NCBI GenBank assembly: GCA_033064195.1
Contig: JARBJD010000183.1
Coordinates: forward strand, 1-64,000
DNA length: 64,000 nt
Source of the DNA: Blattamonas nauphoetae
Taxonomy: Eukaryota > Preaxostyla > Oxymonadida
Direction of reading: 5' to 3'
Below, piece by piece: positions 56,055 to 64,000 of this stretch. The notes under the pieces are model-generated. The model was not told where the DNA came from. It saw nothing but the letters and a program-made list of their open reading frames with translations, and did no database searches. A program made the position numbers and the translations under genes. The first letter of the stretch is position 1; each line of letters opens with the position of its first letter.

Positions 56055-57137
56055 ATGACAGATCTTCTCCCTCAGACTGGCACTAAATCTGAACGTTCTC
56101 CATCTGGTATGTCACTCCATCTATTTTCATCAATTATCACACAATCAGCATTCTTGAATTGGGATGGAACACAAATCACAACTTTCTCAGAAAGAATAAC
56201 AATCTTTCACTCACTGATTTCCACCATAAAGCACGACAATGCTTTGGATTCAACATCTGAAGAGAAAATAGTTCAATTTCTTGGTCACATCATGACGTTA
56301 TCCACAGAAGAGATGGAAAAGCTCATCGTTTCCCTTGTTCCATCATCATCGGAGGAATCAACGCAGCGATTTGTGAATTCAATTGTGGTCTTCGTTTCTT
56401 CTGCCAATCAGAGGATCGCTAAAGAAGCAATGAGGATCGTGGAAATACTTCTCGAGAACAGTTCACCAAAGTTCTGTTTAAACCTCGTCAAAGCTGATCT
56501 GGTCCCTCACCTCATCGCCTCTCTCCATCCGCAGTCTCTTTCCCTTGCTGACGCAGAAGATATCCATACATTTCTCATGGAAGCCATCGCTGCGGGACTC
56601 TGGCTCGGAACTCCGGATGGACTCTTACAACTCGAAATTGAGCATCCTTCTGACCGAGACACGGTGCATGAGATCGTATTGAAACACATCCTCGTCTACT
56701 CAGAGCCATATCTTCTCCATCTTTGCACACAACGTTTCTCGATCGTCGATGGCAGCCAATCTCTGCAATTTATGGCCCTCCTCACTCAGATCCTCCGACT
56801 CTCTCCATCTCATCAGCCAACACGGTCATTTGTGCGTAATGTTCCGGTCTCTCTCGCGATTCCAAGTTGTCTCACATTTTTCACTAATCCTTGTTCAATT
56901 TGGATTCCATTGGATGGACTAGCTGAAATCCATCAGCAATGGAACGTGAGGAGTGGAGAGACTCAACATTTCTTGAAGACTTTCCATCGAACATTGAGAA
57001 AGGAAGGGATGAGCGATGTGATCGAACAACAGCTGCTAAACTCCAGGATCGTGTATGCTCGTCAGTTTGTTGTTCACAAATCGTTCAAGTTGAGCAACTT
57101 GCTTGGTGGGAACATTCGACATCCGGATCAATGGTGA
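56055..57137 (+). CDS. ARM/HEAT-like family protein, copy 3, intact
   Basis: Third member of the family at 14360 and 16467, intact. The ATG at 56055 opens exon 1 (52 nt); a 42-nt intron 56107-56148 (GTATGT...ATCAG) is removed in phase 1, leading to Ser-Ala-Phe-Leu-Asn-Trp-Asp-Gly. Because 42 is a multiple of three the frame is also open through the intron, but the splice position matches both paralogues. The product of about 346 residues has the family core Val-Lys-Ala-Asp-Leu-Val-Pro-His-Leu-Ile-Ala-Ser-Leu-His, the Thr-Val-His-Glu-Ile-Val-Leu-Lys helix and Lys-Glu-Gly-Met-Ser-Asp. It ends 70 bp from the convergent gene at 57207. Function unknown. Confidence 0.82.
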   Translation: MTDLLPQTGTKSERSPSGMSLHLFSSIITQSAFLNWDGTQITTFSERITIFHSLISTIKHDNALDSTSEEKIVQFLGHIMTLSTEEMEKLIVSLVPSSSEESTQRFVNSIVVFVSSANQRIAKEAMRIVEILLENSSPKFCLNLVKADLVPHLIASLHPQSLSLADAEDIHTFLMEAIAAGLWLGTPDGLLQLEIEHPSDRDTVHEIVLKHILVYSEPYLLHLCTQRFSIVDGSQSLQFMALLTQILRLSPSHQPTRSFVRNVPVSLAIPSCLTFFTNPCSIWIPLDGLAEIHQQWNVRSGETQHFLKTFHRTLRKEGMSDVIEQQLLNSRIVYARQFVVHKSFKLSNLLGGNIRHPDQW

Positions 57138-57206
57138 AGAACAAAGCTCGATCCTGCTTTCATCATCAACACTCGAGGAATCATCCACTTCTTCGTCAGT
57201 TGTGGT

Positions 57207-58736
57207 TCAAAAATGCTCGATTTCGGGCGAAAACAGCAGAAAGTCCATCTGTGTCAGTGTTTCAGAAGGTGTCACCAGAACTCCATGAACAACGCCAAGC
57301 AACGGTGTCAGGCAGCAGTTCTCCCAAACAGGCGAGTGGGAGGCGTGGCGAAGACGACTGAGCGAGTGCAGAGCAGGGAAGACCAGTGATTGCATGTTGG
57401 GGGAGATGAGAGCGAGTGAGGAGTTGAAGAACGACACAGTCGATCGAAAAGTGGACAGAAACGGCAGAACCAGTTCTTCCAACAGCGACACCACTTTCGG
57501 CGAGGGAGAAGGAGAGAGAAGACCAAGCGACAGGAACAGCGGCAATCCAACGCGTGCCAGTTCCTGTTTTCGGGTCTGATCCGTCGATGGATGACGAAGA
57601 GCAACAAAAATAGTGTCCAGCTCATGTTCGAGAGACTCGCAGAAGCGACGACATTTGGAGGATTGTTCTGAAGACAAGTGCACATCTGAAAACAGTGGCG
57701 AGGGCACATAAGCTCTCTGAGAGTCGAAAAGCGTCAGATAATGGTTGTAGTAAGGGGTGGTGTTGCGAGGTAGATGATCCAACGTCGAAAAATTCAGAGC
57801 GAACACAAACACCAATTCTGCAATCAACTTCGATGGACTGGTTGTGGGTGGCGTTGAACTGGAGGGAGGGCGGTCGGTGGATGTTGGGAAGAGGCGAAGA
57901 AGAAGTCGGAGGAGGTCCAAAACGTGGCTGTCTTCAACAAAATACTTCACGCTCTTTGAGAACCCTTTCGACAGGAAAAGTAGAGTTGAAAGAAGAGCGG
58001 TGATATATGATGGATGTTCTGTTGCTGAGTTGGGTTTGGATGGGTGTTCTATCTCCCAAGACGAGAGCAGAAATAACATCGAATCGACGATGACAATTGG
58101 AAGCGTAGATCCAAATAATGTGTCCAGGATTTCCTGAAGAATCGTCCCCGGAATGGTAAATGTTCGAATTTTCGGATTTTCAGAGGAATTGGCGTGGATG
58201 AAGGTGGATTGTTCGCCTGATTTTGTCATCTCAGATTCTGACTCATTGGCTTCGTGTGACAGCGATTTAATTCGAATTTCGGGGTCAACTGGAAGTCTGC
58301 TTGGTTGAGAAGGATTGAGGATGATGGCATCAGAAGATTGAGAGAAATTCAGAAGTTCCGTTTCGATGATGGTGTGATCCGATTTGTGGTCCATATCAAG
58401 CAGAGGAATCTCCGGAATTGTCATTGCATCATATTGATTACTCGAGTGGCGACGAGGAGCCTCAACAAAATGGAAATAATCGAGTTGCGAATCAGGATCT
58501 GTCCATTTCAGTTCTGATCTTTCTGTCCCAAGTTGTAAATCGTTTCGTTCAATGTCTCCCAAAATTCGGGCTATGCGAAACAATTTCGTCAGACAATGGA
58601 GGAGAAAATGCACAGTATCTTGTCTTTGGTGAAGTGGGAGACGATCAATCTGTTGAGAGATCGAGGCGAACAGATTGTGTGCGTCTGTACTGCAGAAACT
58701 CTTCCAAAATGCATTCCGATTGTCGGTAAGGTTCAA
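57207..58736 (-). CDS. Unknown helical protein, ~500 residues
   Basis: A long minus-strand frame of about 509 codons, not recognised. The N-terminal 90 residues are helical; residues of about 90-200 are polar, Ser/Asp/Glu-rich and probably disordered; the remainder consists of Leu-rich amphipathic helices (Leu-Asp-Leu-Leu-Arg-Leu-Leu-Leu-Arg-Leu-Phe-Pro; Phe-Leu-Ser-Leu-Gly-Leu-Leu-Ser) compatible with a HEAT/ARM-like solenoid. There is no ATG at the upstream end of the open frame. One candidate start is ATG at about 58768 giving Met-Glu-His-Leu-Leu-Thr, spliced over a 50-nt intron that ends GGAAG into Ser-Phe-Cys-Ser-Thr-Asp; this is tentative, since other acceptors here end in CAG or TAG. 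Confidence 0.65.
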   Translation of the reverse strand: MNLTDNRNAFWKSFCSTDAHNLFASISQQIDRLPLHQRQDTVHFLLHCLTKLFRIARILGDIERNDLQLGTERSELKWTDPDSQLDYFHFVEAPRRHSSNQYDAMTIPEIPLLDMDHKSDHTIIETELLNFSQSSDAIILNPSQPSRLPVDPEIRIKSLSHEANESESEMTKSGEQSTFIHANSSENPKIRTFTIPGTILQEILDTLFGSTLPIVIVDSMLFLLSSWEIEHPSKPNSATEHPSYITALLSTLLFLSKGFSKSVKYFVEDSHVLDLLRLLLRLFPTSTDRPPSSSTPPTTSPSKLIAELVFVFALNFSTLDHLPRNTTPYYNHYLTLFDSQRAYVPSPLFSDVHLSSEQSSKCRRFCESLEHELDTIFVALRHPSTDQTRKQELARVGLPLFLSLGLLSPSPSPKVVSLLEELVLPFLSTFRSTVSFFNSSLALISPNMQSLVFPALHSLSRLRHASHSPVWENCCLTPLLGVVHGVLVTPSETLTQMDFLLFSPEIEHF

Positions 58737-59099
58737 TGCCGTTATTTTACGGTGAGTAAATGCTCCATTCTAGGATAATTTAGGATAGAATGGATTCGGG
58801 ACACAGGGCGATGACTCGAAGAATGAAAACGATTGAATTCTGTGGTGAAGGGAATGAAGAAGCGTTGGAAGTGAGGTGCTTTCCATTCAGATCGAATAAT
58901 CAATCCTCGATGACGAGAACGATCTGACCCTTTTATCTTGATTCGACTTCTGCTCAGAGATGAAACTGAAGGTCACTCGAAGAAGAACTGTCCCACCCTC
59001 CGAATTAACAAGATATCAGCCTCGAAACCATCATATCAATTCACCTGAATGGGATCCAGTTTTCACTCTCTTTTCCTCACTGCCTCCATTCGGTTATTC

Positions 59100-61141
59100 A
59101 GTCAAACATCTCCTCACTTCTCGAAGTGTTACAATGTGATGACGAAGATATTGTTGTGGAAGCACTCCGAGAGTTGCAGAAAGTAGCTTCTGGTGTGCAA
59201 TTGTGTTTCTTCATTGATTTCTCTCTTCCTATTTTGGATGTGTTTCAGAAAGTAGGACGGGTAAACGTTTCGCTGGTTGGTGTCCATTCATGTCTCCATT
59301 ATGTTGTGGAACACATTCATCTGGACTTCTGGTCTTTCCTTTTCGCTTTTATTCATTCTCACTTTCAGGCTGAACTGATGAAATTGATTGAGATTATTTG
59401 TTTGTGGTTTTCTTCCTTATGTTGATGGATGTCTTACTTCCTTTCTTTCAGATTCGAAATCATCATCGTTCGTTCGGTCATCGATTTCATCTGAGATCCC
59501 TTCTTTCATCATCACCCACTTTGGAAATTGTTTGAAATGTCCTGCATTGGAATCGGTGTGTTGATTTCTTCCCTCATCTTCATTTGTTGTCAGTGTTGTT
59601 CTTGCATAGAATCGCTCTTCTTCGAACCCGAAATCGTCGACTCGCTGTTTCTCCATCACAAGGACTTGATCCTTTCCACGTTCCGTCTAATCGGACAGTC
59701 ATCCCCGCCATATGCAGCTCTGACCACTTTGGCACGTCTTTCCCTCTTCCCTCATCTCAGACTCGCCTTCAACTCTCTCGAGGCTCTTCACTCCATCGTC
59801 GAACGAGATCCACCTGCTCTCACTCTCCTCCCCTCACCCATCTTCCCGTCCTCATACCCACACCAACAATATTCTGGTCTCTCGTTCTTGGCTGCATGTC
59901 AAAAGAAACTCCGAATTGTTTGGACCGAATTCCAAACCAATCTCCCAACAGATCCTTCCTCCCTCCCAAAATATGTCCAACTCACGAAAGATGACCCTTA
60001 CATCATCACACGTTCACTTGACTTCTGTAGTGGTTCGTTTTTCCTCCCCATTCTCCTAATGAATGCCACTCCACGTATCCAAGTCTGTTTTCGCTCTTGT
60101 CATCATTTATCATTATTTCAGGTTGCTTCCGAGATCATTCGAGATTTGATTCTCTTTGTGAAACAAGATCTCACGACTATGCTCACGATTATTTCAAACA
60201 ACGACAACCTCATCGCCTACCTTCGCTCTGCCTCTTCTCTAACAACTCCACATGTATCTGAAGTTGAAATTCAAATGATAAATTCTCTCAAACACATTCG
60301 AGTAATGTGTGAAGACTTTGTGAGTGATGGATGGAGTTTCTTCGTCAACTTGACGTACGAAATCACAGATCCCCACAAATCTTCCTTCCAATCAATCATC
60401 CTCGACGATCCTTCCTTCCCTGACCTCGTCCTCAACTCAATCAAGCTCAACCACAACAATGTCAGAACACAAACATTCAGTGCCGTCACAAACATCATTT
60501 ACAACTATTCATCCATGAAACAACAGTTCATGACAGCGAACCTGGCTGGGAGGATGTTTGAAACAGTCGATTTTGTTTCTCTTCCTCTCTCCGAGTCCGA
60601 CACTCTCCTCGAACTCACCAAATTCCTTGCCAATATGTCGAATCCGATTGGAGACGATGAAGCGACATGGACTGAACAATATCGCCTCATTCGTGTTTCT
60701 GTGTTCGAGCCAGCCAAAACATTCATCACTTTCATCTTCAACAATTCGGACAAACTCGTTCTGGATGAAGCACACAAAACTGAACTTGAGAATAGTCTCT
60801 CTGGCCTGCATTATCACATAACAAACATGGAACTTCATTCCGACGAACACAATGGCGACCTTGTTTCTGAACTCGTGAAATGGGAAGTGCGACAGATGGT
60901 CGAGATGGAGAACGAAGTACCTTTTCCGATTGTCTTCCAGAAGATGCTGGACAGGAATTCCTTTTGGAACCGAGACGAACGAGATCGGTTGAAGCGACGA
61001 GAAGTGCTTTTGAGAGAAGAAGGATGGGACGATGCGTTCGAACTGCGAGTGGTGGGGATCGAGGCGGACACAGATCAGGAAATCAAACATGATTATAAAG
61101 AATTCAGAATCGAAATGGCATTCAACGCGGATGAGCGCTGA
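59100..61141 (+). CDS. Large HEAT/ARM-like protein, spliced
   Basis: A plus-strand multi-exon gene whose 3' part is clear. The last exon (about 60122-61141) follows an intron of about 88 nt (GTTCGTTTTTCC...TTTCAG) that joins Leu-Asp-Phe-Cys-Ser-Gly to Val-Ala-Ser-Glu-Ile-Ile. An earlier exon near 59635-60033 carries Glu-Ser-Leu-Phe-Phe-Glu-Pro-Glu-Ile-Val-Asp-Ser-Leu-Phe after an intron ending GCATAG. Upstream pieces (Leu-Leu-Glu-Val-Leu-Gln-Cys-Asp-Asp-Glu near 59120, then Lys-Val-Gly-Arg-Val-Asn near 59251) look like further exons. The product is all-helical; the end has a conserved-looking block, Lys-Trp-Glu-Val-Arg-Gln-Met-Val-Glu-Met-Glu-Asn-Glu, then Arg-Arg-Glu-Val-Leu-Leu-Arg-Glu-Glu-Gly-Trp-Asp-Asp. 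It resembles large ARM-repeat families of oxymonads. The 5' exons are uncertain; function unknown. Confidence 0.75.
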
Positions 61142-62469
61142 TCAAGAGGAACGACGAACACCCGTCTAGTCCCACTTTTTTCCTAATCTCAAGTCTTTTC
61201 AGCAAAGTCACTTCTGAATGTTCAAAACTGAATCAATGCGAACCAAATCAATGTGTGGTGACGAATTGGACACATTGGTTGTTTCTCTGATCTGTAAAGT
61301 GAAGAGTGATCATCCACCAGGATTGATTCTGTCATCTCCATTGAATTGTTTTTGAGCCCCCTTTGCGACCCTCTCTGCAACTCTCGTGTCAGGTCGAGTA
61401 CTCATGGAATTCATATGAGTGTGGTTTTCTCCAATTTTGTCATCTCTGTGAGAGATTGTGCAGAAGGAGTGGGAGAAAGTTGGAAATGACTGCTTGTGAT
61501 CGACTTTGGAACTCTCCTCTGTAAAGATTTCAAATTGTGAGATGAATCGGAATTGATTATCGTTGTGCTATACTTTGTCTGACCGAAGAATCCTCGCAGA
61601 TAATGCCATCATCATTGGTATGAACCTTCGAAAGATAGAATGAGAGTGAAATGACACAAACAAGATTGAATAATAAAACAGAAAAAGTTTCATAGTTGAT
61701 CCAGATGCTGCCCGTACAGAGTGGAATCGTGGAGGAGTGAAAAAAGAAAGAAACCGAACCTCCTTTTTTGGTGTTTGATCTCACAGCGAGACAACCAACA
61801 AGACAGCAGCAATGAAGTGGAGACAATGCCATTCGCGAGACATCCTTGCAAAGAGATATTGATGAGAAAGATGCTGCTTGAATCTGAGAGCGATGAATTA
61901 GGAAAGGAGACACACAACCAGATTCATCCATGGTTCAGAACTGGCTGGCGGGACTGCCATTTCTTCAGATGATTCATTCGGGAGACAATCACATGCGAAC
62001 GGAAATATTCAGTGCACGAAAGGAACAGATGCAGATGGTCTGTGTGGCAGTGACGGACGAAGGCAGAGTGCAGCTTGAAGAGTGGTGGGAGGGCGACGAA
62101 GGGTGGAGAATCGATCAGGAAGAGAGGAGTGGACGGGCGACACTCGACGAGAGGTGGCTGGGCGGGTGTAGAGCTGCGTGTGATGGATGGAGGAGATGAG
62201 CTTCGATGTTGGTCAGCGATCGAAGGAATGAGATGGGTTGGTTGTTGGAAAGGTTGGGAAGATTCAGTGAGCAAGTCGTGTGGTTGGCCAGGGTGGAGGT
62301 GAAGTGGCAGAAGACGAGCGGAGGAGCGAAAGGGGGAGTCGAAGCGAAGTGTTGGAATTGGGGAGTTAAGGAGAGACAAACCAGGGGAGGTTTCCGGCGA
62401 AGAGAGGACAGATTGAAATAGAATTGATATAGGCTGGGTGAGGAGAGGGCACGAGGGAGGAGGGAGAGG
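61142..62469. other. Intergenic stretch, no gene supported
   Basis: Short frames at 61557-61931 (minus), 61930-62199 (plus) and 61924-62379 (minus) overlap each other, show skewed Pro/Ser or Trp/Glu/Gly composition and match nothing I recognise. The 3' end of the beta-helix gene at 62470 must lie in the right part of this stretch. Confidence 0.4.
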
Positions 62470-64000
62470 TCAGGAAGACAATGAAGACGAGGCTGAAGTG
62501 TGTTTCAGTTGGAGTGACCCGAACGAGCACCCACGAACAACCATCCCACGACGATCAACAAAAAATGGCACAGTCTCCCAAACACAAACTCCTCCCGAAA
62601 TAACTCCACTCGCTCCATCCCCAACACAACTGCACGACGACAGCCGAACTCCATCCAGCAACACAACTCCCTTCACCCTTCTTCCCACAATCATGAACCC
62701 ACTTCCTCCAACCACCTCAGCTCCTTCTCGTCCCTGTCCGATCCATCTCAGCGTGCATCCCAAGAAACTCGATTTTCGAAGATCAACACGACACGACGAC
62801 AAAGAACGTCCAGTCTGTTCCATCTCAACCAAAACACATCCCCCTCCCAACTCGACCCTTCCGTGTTCGTTCAAATCAACTGTCGTCGAGCAATCAACGA
62901 AGTCGCATTTCGTCACAATCATCTCTCCTCCAACTGTCATCACTCGAATCACACTTCCAAACGATCTTCCTGAACACCATGTGAATCGAGTCTCATCAAT
63001 CCAAATCTTTCCTCGAGTTTTCCCAACCACCACTCCTCCACTTTCAAACGACACTCCATCAAACGAGCAAGATGAGAGTGTCAATCGTCCTTTTTCGCTC
63101 ATCCTCACCACACATCCCTTCCCAACAAATTTCATCGACGATATCTTCAGTCCTTCTCCCTTCATCTCTCCATCTCGACAGACTGCAATGAACGTCTGTT
63201 TCATCGTTTCCGAGCTCCTCACTTCGCATCCCTCCATCCAAACCACTCCTCCCTCCCCAACTCTCAACACACTCCCAATCCTCTCATTCTGCGAGGCCAC
63301 AACGAACATCACTTCGACAAACGAGAGTGTGTTCTTCGACACTGACACCATTCCTTGTTCCTTGTTGCCTCGATGTCCAACGGTCGGTTCTGATTCTGTC
63401 AAAGTGCAGTCGATCCTTCGTCCTTCTCCTCCCTTCACAACCACACGAAGCCCTTCTTGTTCAGCACCAAGTTCTGTTTGTTTTCCGATTCTACACCAAT
63501 CTGACATCTCCACCAGCCAGTCTTCTTTCAGCGCCGTGTCGCATTTTCCGAGTGCGGAGTGGAGGGTCAGAAGTGGATCGGTTGCTGTTCCGTCATTTTC
63601 GTCATTTCCTGTCGAGCTGATGTGGAGAACACTGAAATCAGGTTTGGATGGGACATGAAAGAAGACGCGACCATCCAACACTGTTTCCTGACCAACGACG
63701 TCACATTTCGTGATTTCGAATCGTGTTGCGTGTTCCAGTTTTGTTGGTTCGACTCGTGCCTTCAAAATGTGGGTTGAATCTCCAGTTTTCGATGGTGTTC
63801 CTGTCAGTTCGAATGGTGATCCGATGTGATTGTCGGATTCATCAACCTCGACGATCGTCAGCATAATCGGAGTCGACGATGGGAATCCAAAGGCTGTGAG
63901 GCTGACAATCACTTCATCAAGGTCGTCCAGGTTCAGCGAGGCGGAGGCAGTTCGGATGAGAGGCGGGACTTGGAATGTTTGTGACGAGTGAGACACGATC
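62470..64000 (-). CDS. Beta-helix surface-type protein, 3' part only
   Basis: An open frame of about 510 codons running off the right edge, so the N-terminus is missing. It starts with beta-sandwich-like segments and a Leu-His-Ile-Ser-Ser-Thr-Gly-Asn-Asp strand followed by Asp-Pro-Leu-Leu-Thr-Leu-His-Ser-Ala-Leu, the usual entry into a right-handed beta-helix; then short repeats of the type Gly-Gly-Val-Val-Trp-Met-Glu-Gly-Cys and Leu-Thr-Leu-Ser-Ser-Cys-Ser-Phe. This resembles the ectodomains of the giant genes A-C, but the frame ends at Ser-Leu-Ser-Ser without a membrane helix or kinase-like tail. Either a secreted relative, a gene with further 3' exons, or a truncated copy. Confidence 0.7.
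   Translation of the reverse strand, partial: IVSHSSQTFQVPPLIRTASASLNLDDLDEVIVSLTAFGFPSSTPIMLTIVEVDESDNHIGSPFELTGTPSKTGDSTHILKARVEPTKLEHATRFEITKCDVVGQETVLDGRVFFHVPSKPDFSVLHISSTGNDENDGTATDPLLTLHSALGKCDTALKEDWLVEMSDWCRIGKQTELGAEQEGLRVVVKGGEGRRIDCTLTESEPTVGHRGNKEQGMVSVSKNTLSFVEVMFVVASQNERIGSVLRVGEGGVVWMEGCEVRSSETMKQTFIAVCRDGEMKGEGLKISSMKFVGKGCVVRMSEKGRLTLSSCSFDGVSFESGGVVVGKTRGKIWIDETRFTWCSGRSFGSVIRVMTVGGEMIVTKCDFVDCSTTVDLNEHGRVELGGGCVLVEMEQTGRSLSSCRVDLRKSSFLGCTLRWIGQGREGAEVVGGSGFMIVGRRVKGVVLLDGVRLSSCSCVGDGASGVISGGVCVWETVPFFVDRRGMVVRGCSFGSLQLKHTSASSSLSS

Noticed and set aside
62438-63658. 406-codon plus-strand frame antisense to the beta-helix gene
   Set aside because: Thr/Pro/Ser-rich shadow of the minus-strand gene, which has clear beta-helix repeats.
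1-64000. CRISPR arrays, rRNA genes, bacterial operons
   Set aside because: No regularly spaced direct repeats with unique spacers, no rRNA-like segments, and introns plus a histone mark the DNA as eukaryotic.

Overview
The window reads as nuclear DNA of a protist, most likely an oxymonad-like member of Preaxostyla (Blattamonas/Monocercomonoides type). The case rests on four things: very short GT-AG introns (32 to 129 nt where exon frames fix them), lineage-type paralogous ARM/HEAT-like proteins, giant surface proteins with a Pmp-like beta-helix ectodomain and a kinase-like tail, and a Polinton/Maverick relic. The taxonomic call is inference from gene content, not from a marker gene. No bacterial operons, ribosome-binding sites, rRNA or CRISPR arrays are visible.

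Region by region. 1-6944: minus-strand Polinton (Maverick) relic with integrase, protein-primed family B DNA polymerase and small ORFs; it runs off the left edge and is broken. 6945-9880: non-coding, with a diverged tandem repeat of about 280 bp (about 7050-8430), an abrupt pyrimidine-to-purine strand switch near 8560, a TATA-like site and a strong hairpin. 9883-11195: a disrupted minus-strand LCAT-like acyltransferase and an adjoining ORF. 12588-14117: spliced PlsC-type lysophospholipid acyltransferase. 14360-17506: two members of an ARM-like family, the second broken. 17552-18019: small membrane protein. 18288-18731: histone H2A. 19945-51484: three giant minus-strand paralogues (called A, B and C here) in tandem units of about 10.8-11.1 kb. 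51637-53225: a serpin with six exons. 53226-55937: non-coding, with a 35-bp inverted-repeat element and a TTAA-flanked MITE. 55989-61141: a third intact ARM-like gene, a convergent unknown gene and a large HEAT/ARM-like gene. 62470-64000: 3' part of another beta-helix protein, cut by the window edge.

The main story is the giant receptor array. Each copy encodes a signal peptide, about 2,850-2,900 residues of beta-helix/Pmp-like ectodomain, one transmembrane helix, and a cytoplasmic protein-kinase fold lacking the HRD and DFG catalytic residues. B is open throughout. A has one in-frame TAG and C has one in-frame TAG plus a one-base deletion; both TAGs sit where a paralogue has CAG (Gln). C is a mosaic of A-like and B-like blocks, and all three share nearly identical 3' ends and 3' flanks, pointing to repeated gene conversion. 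A working role as a variable surface sensor family is inference.
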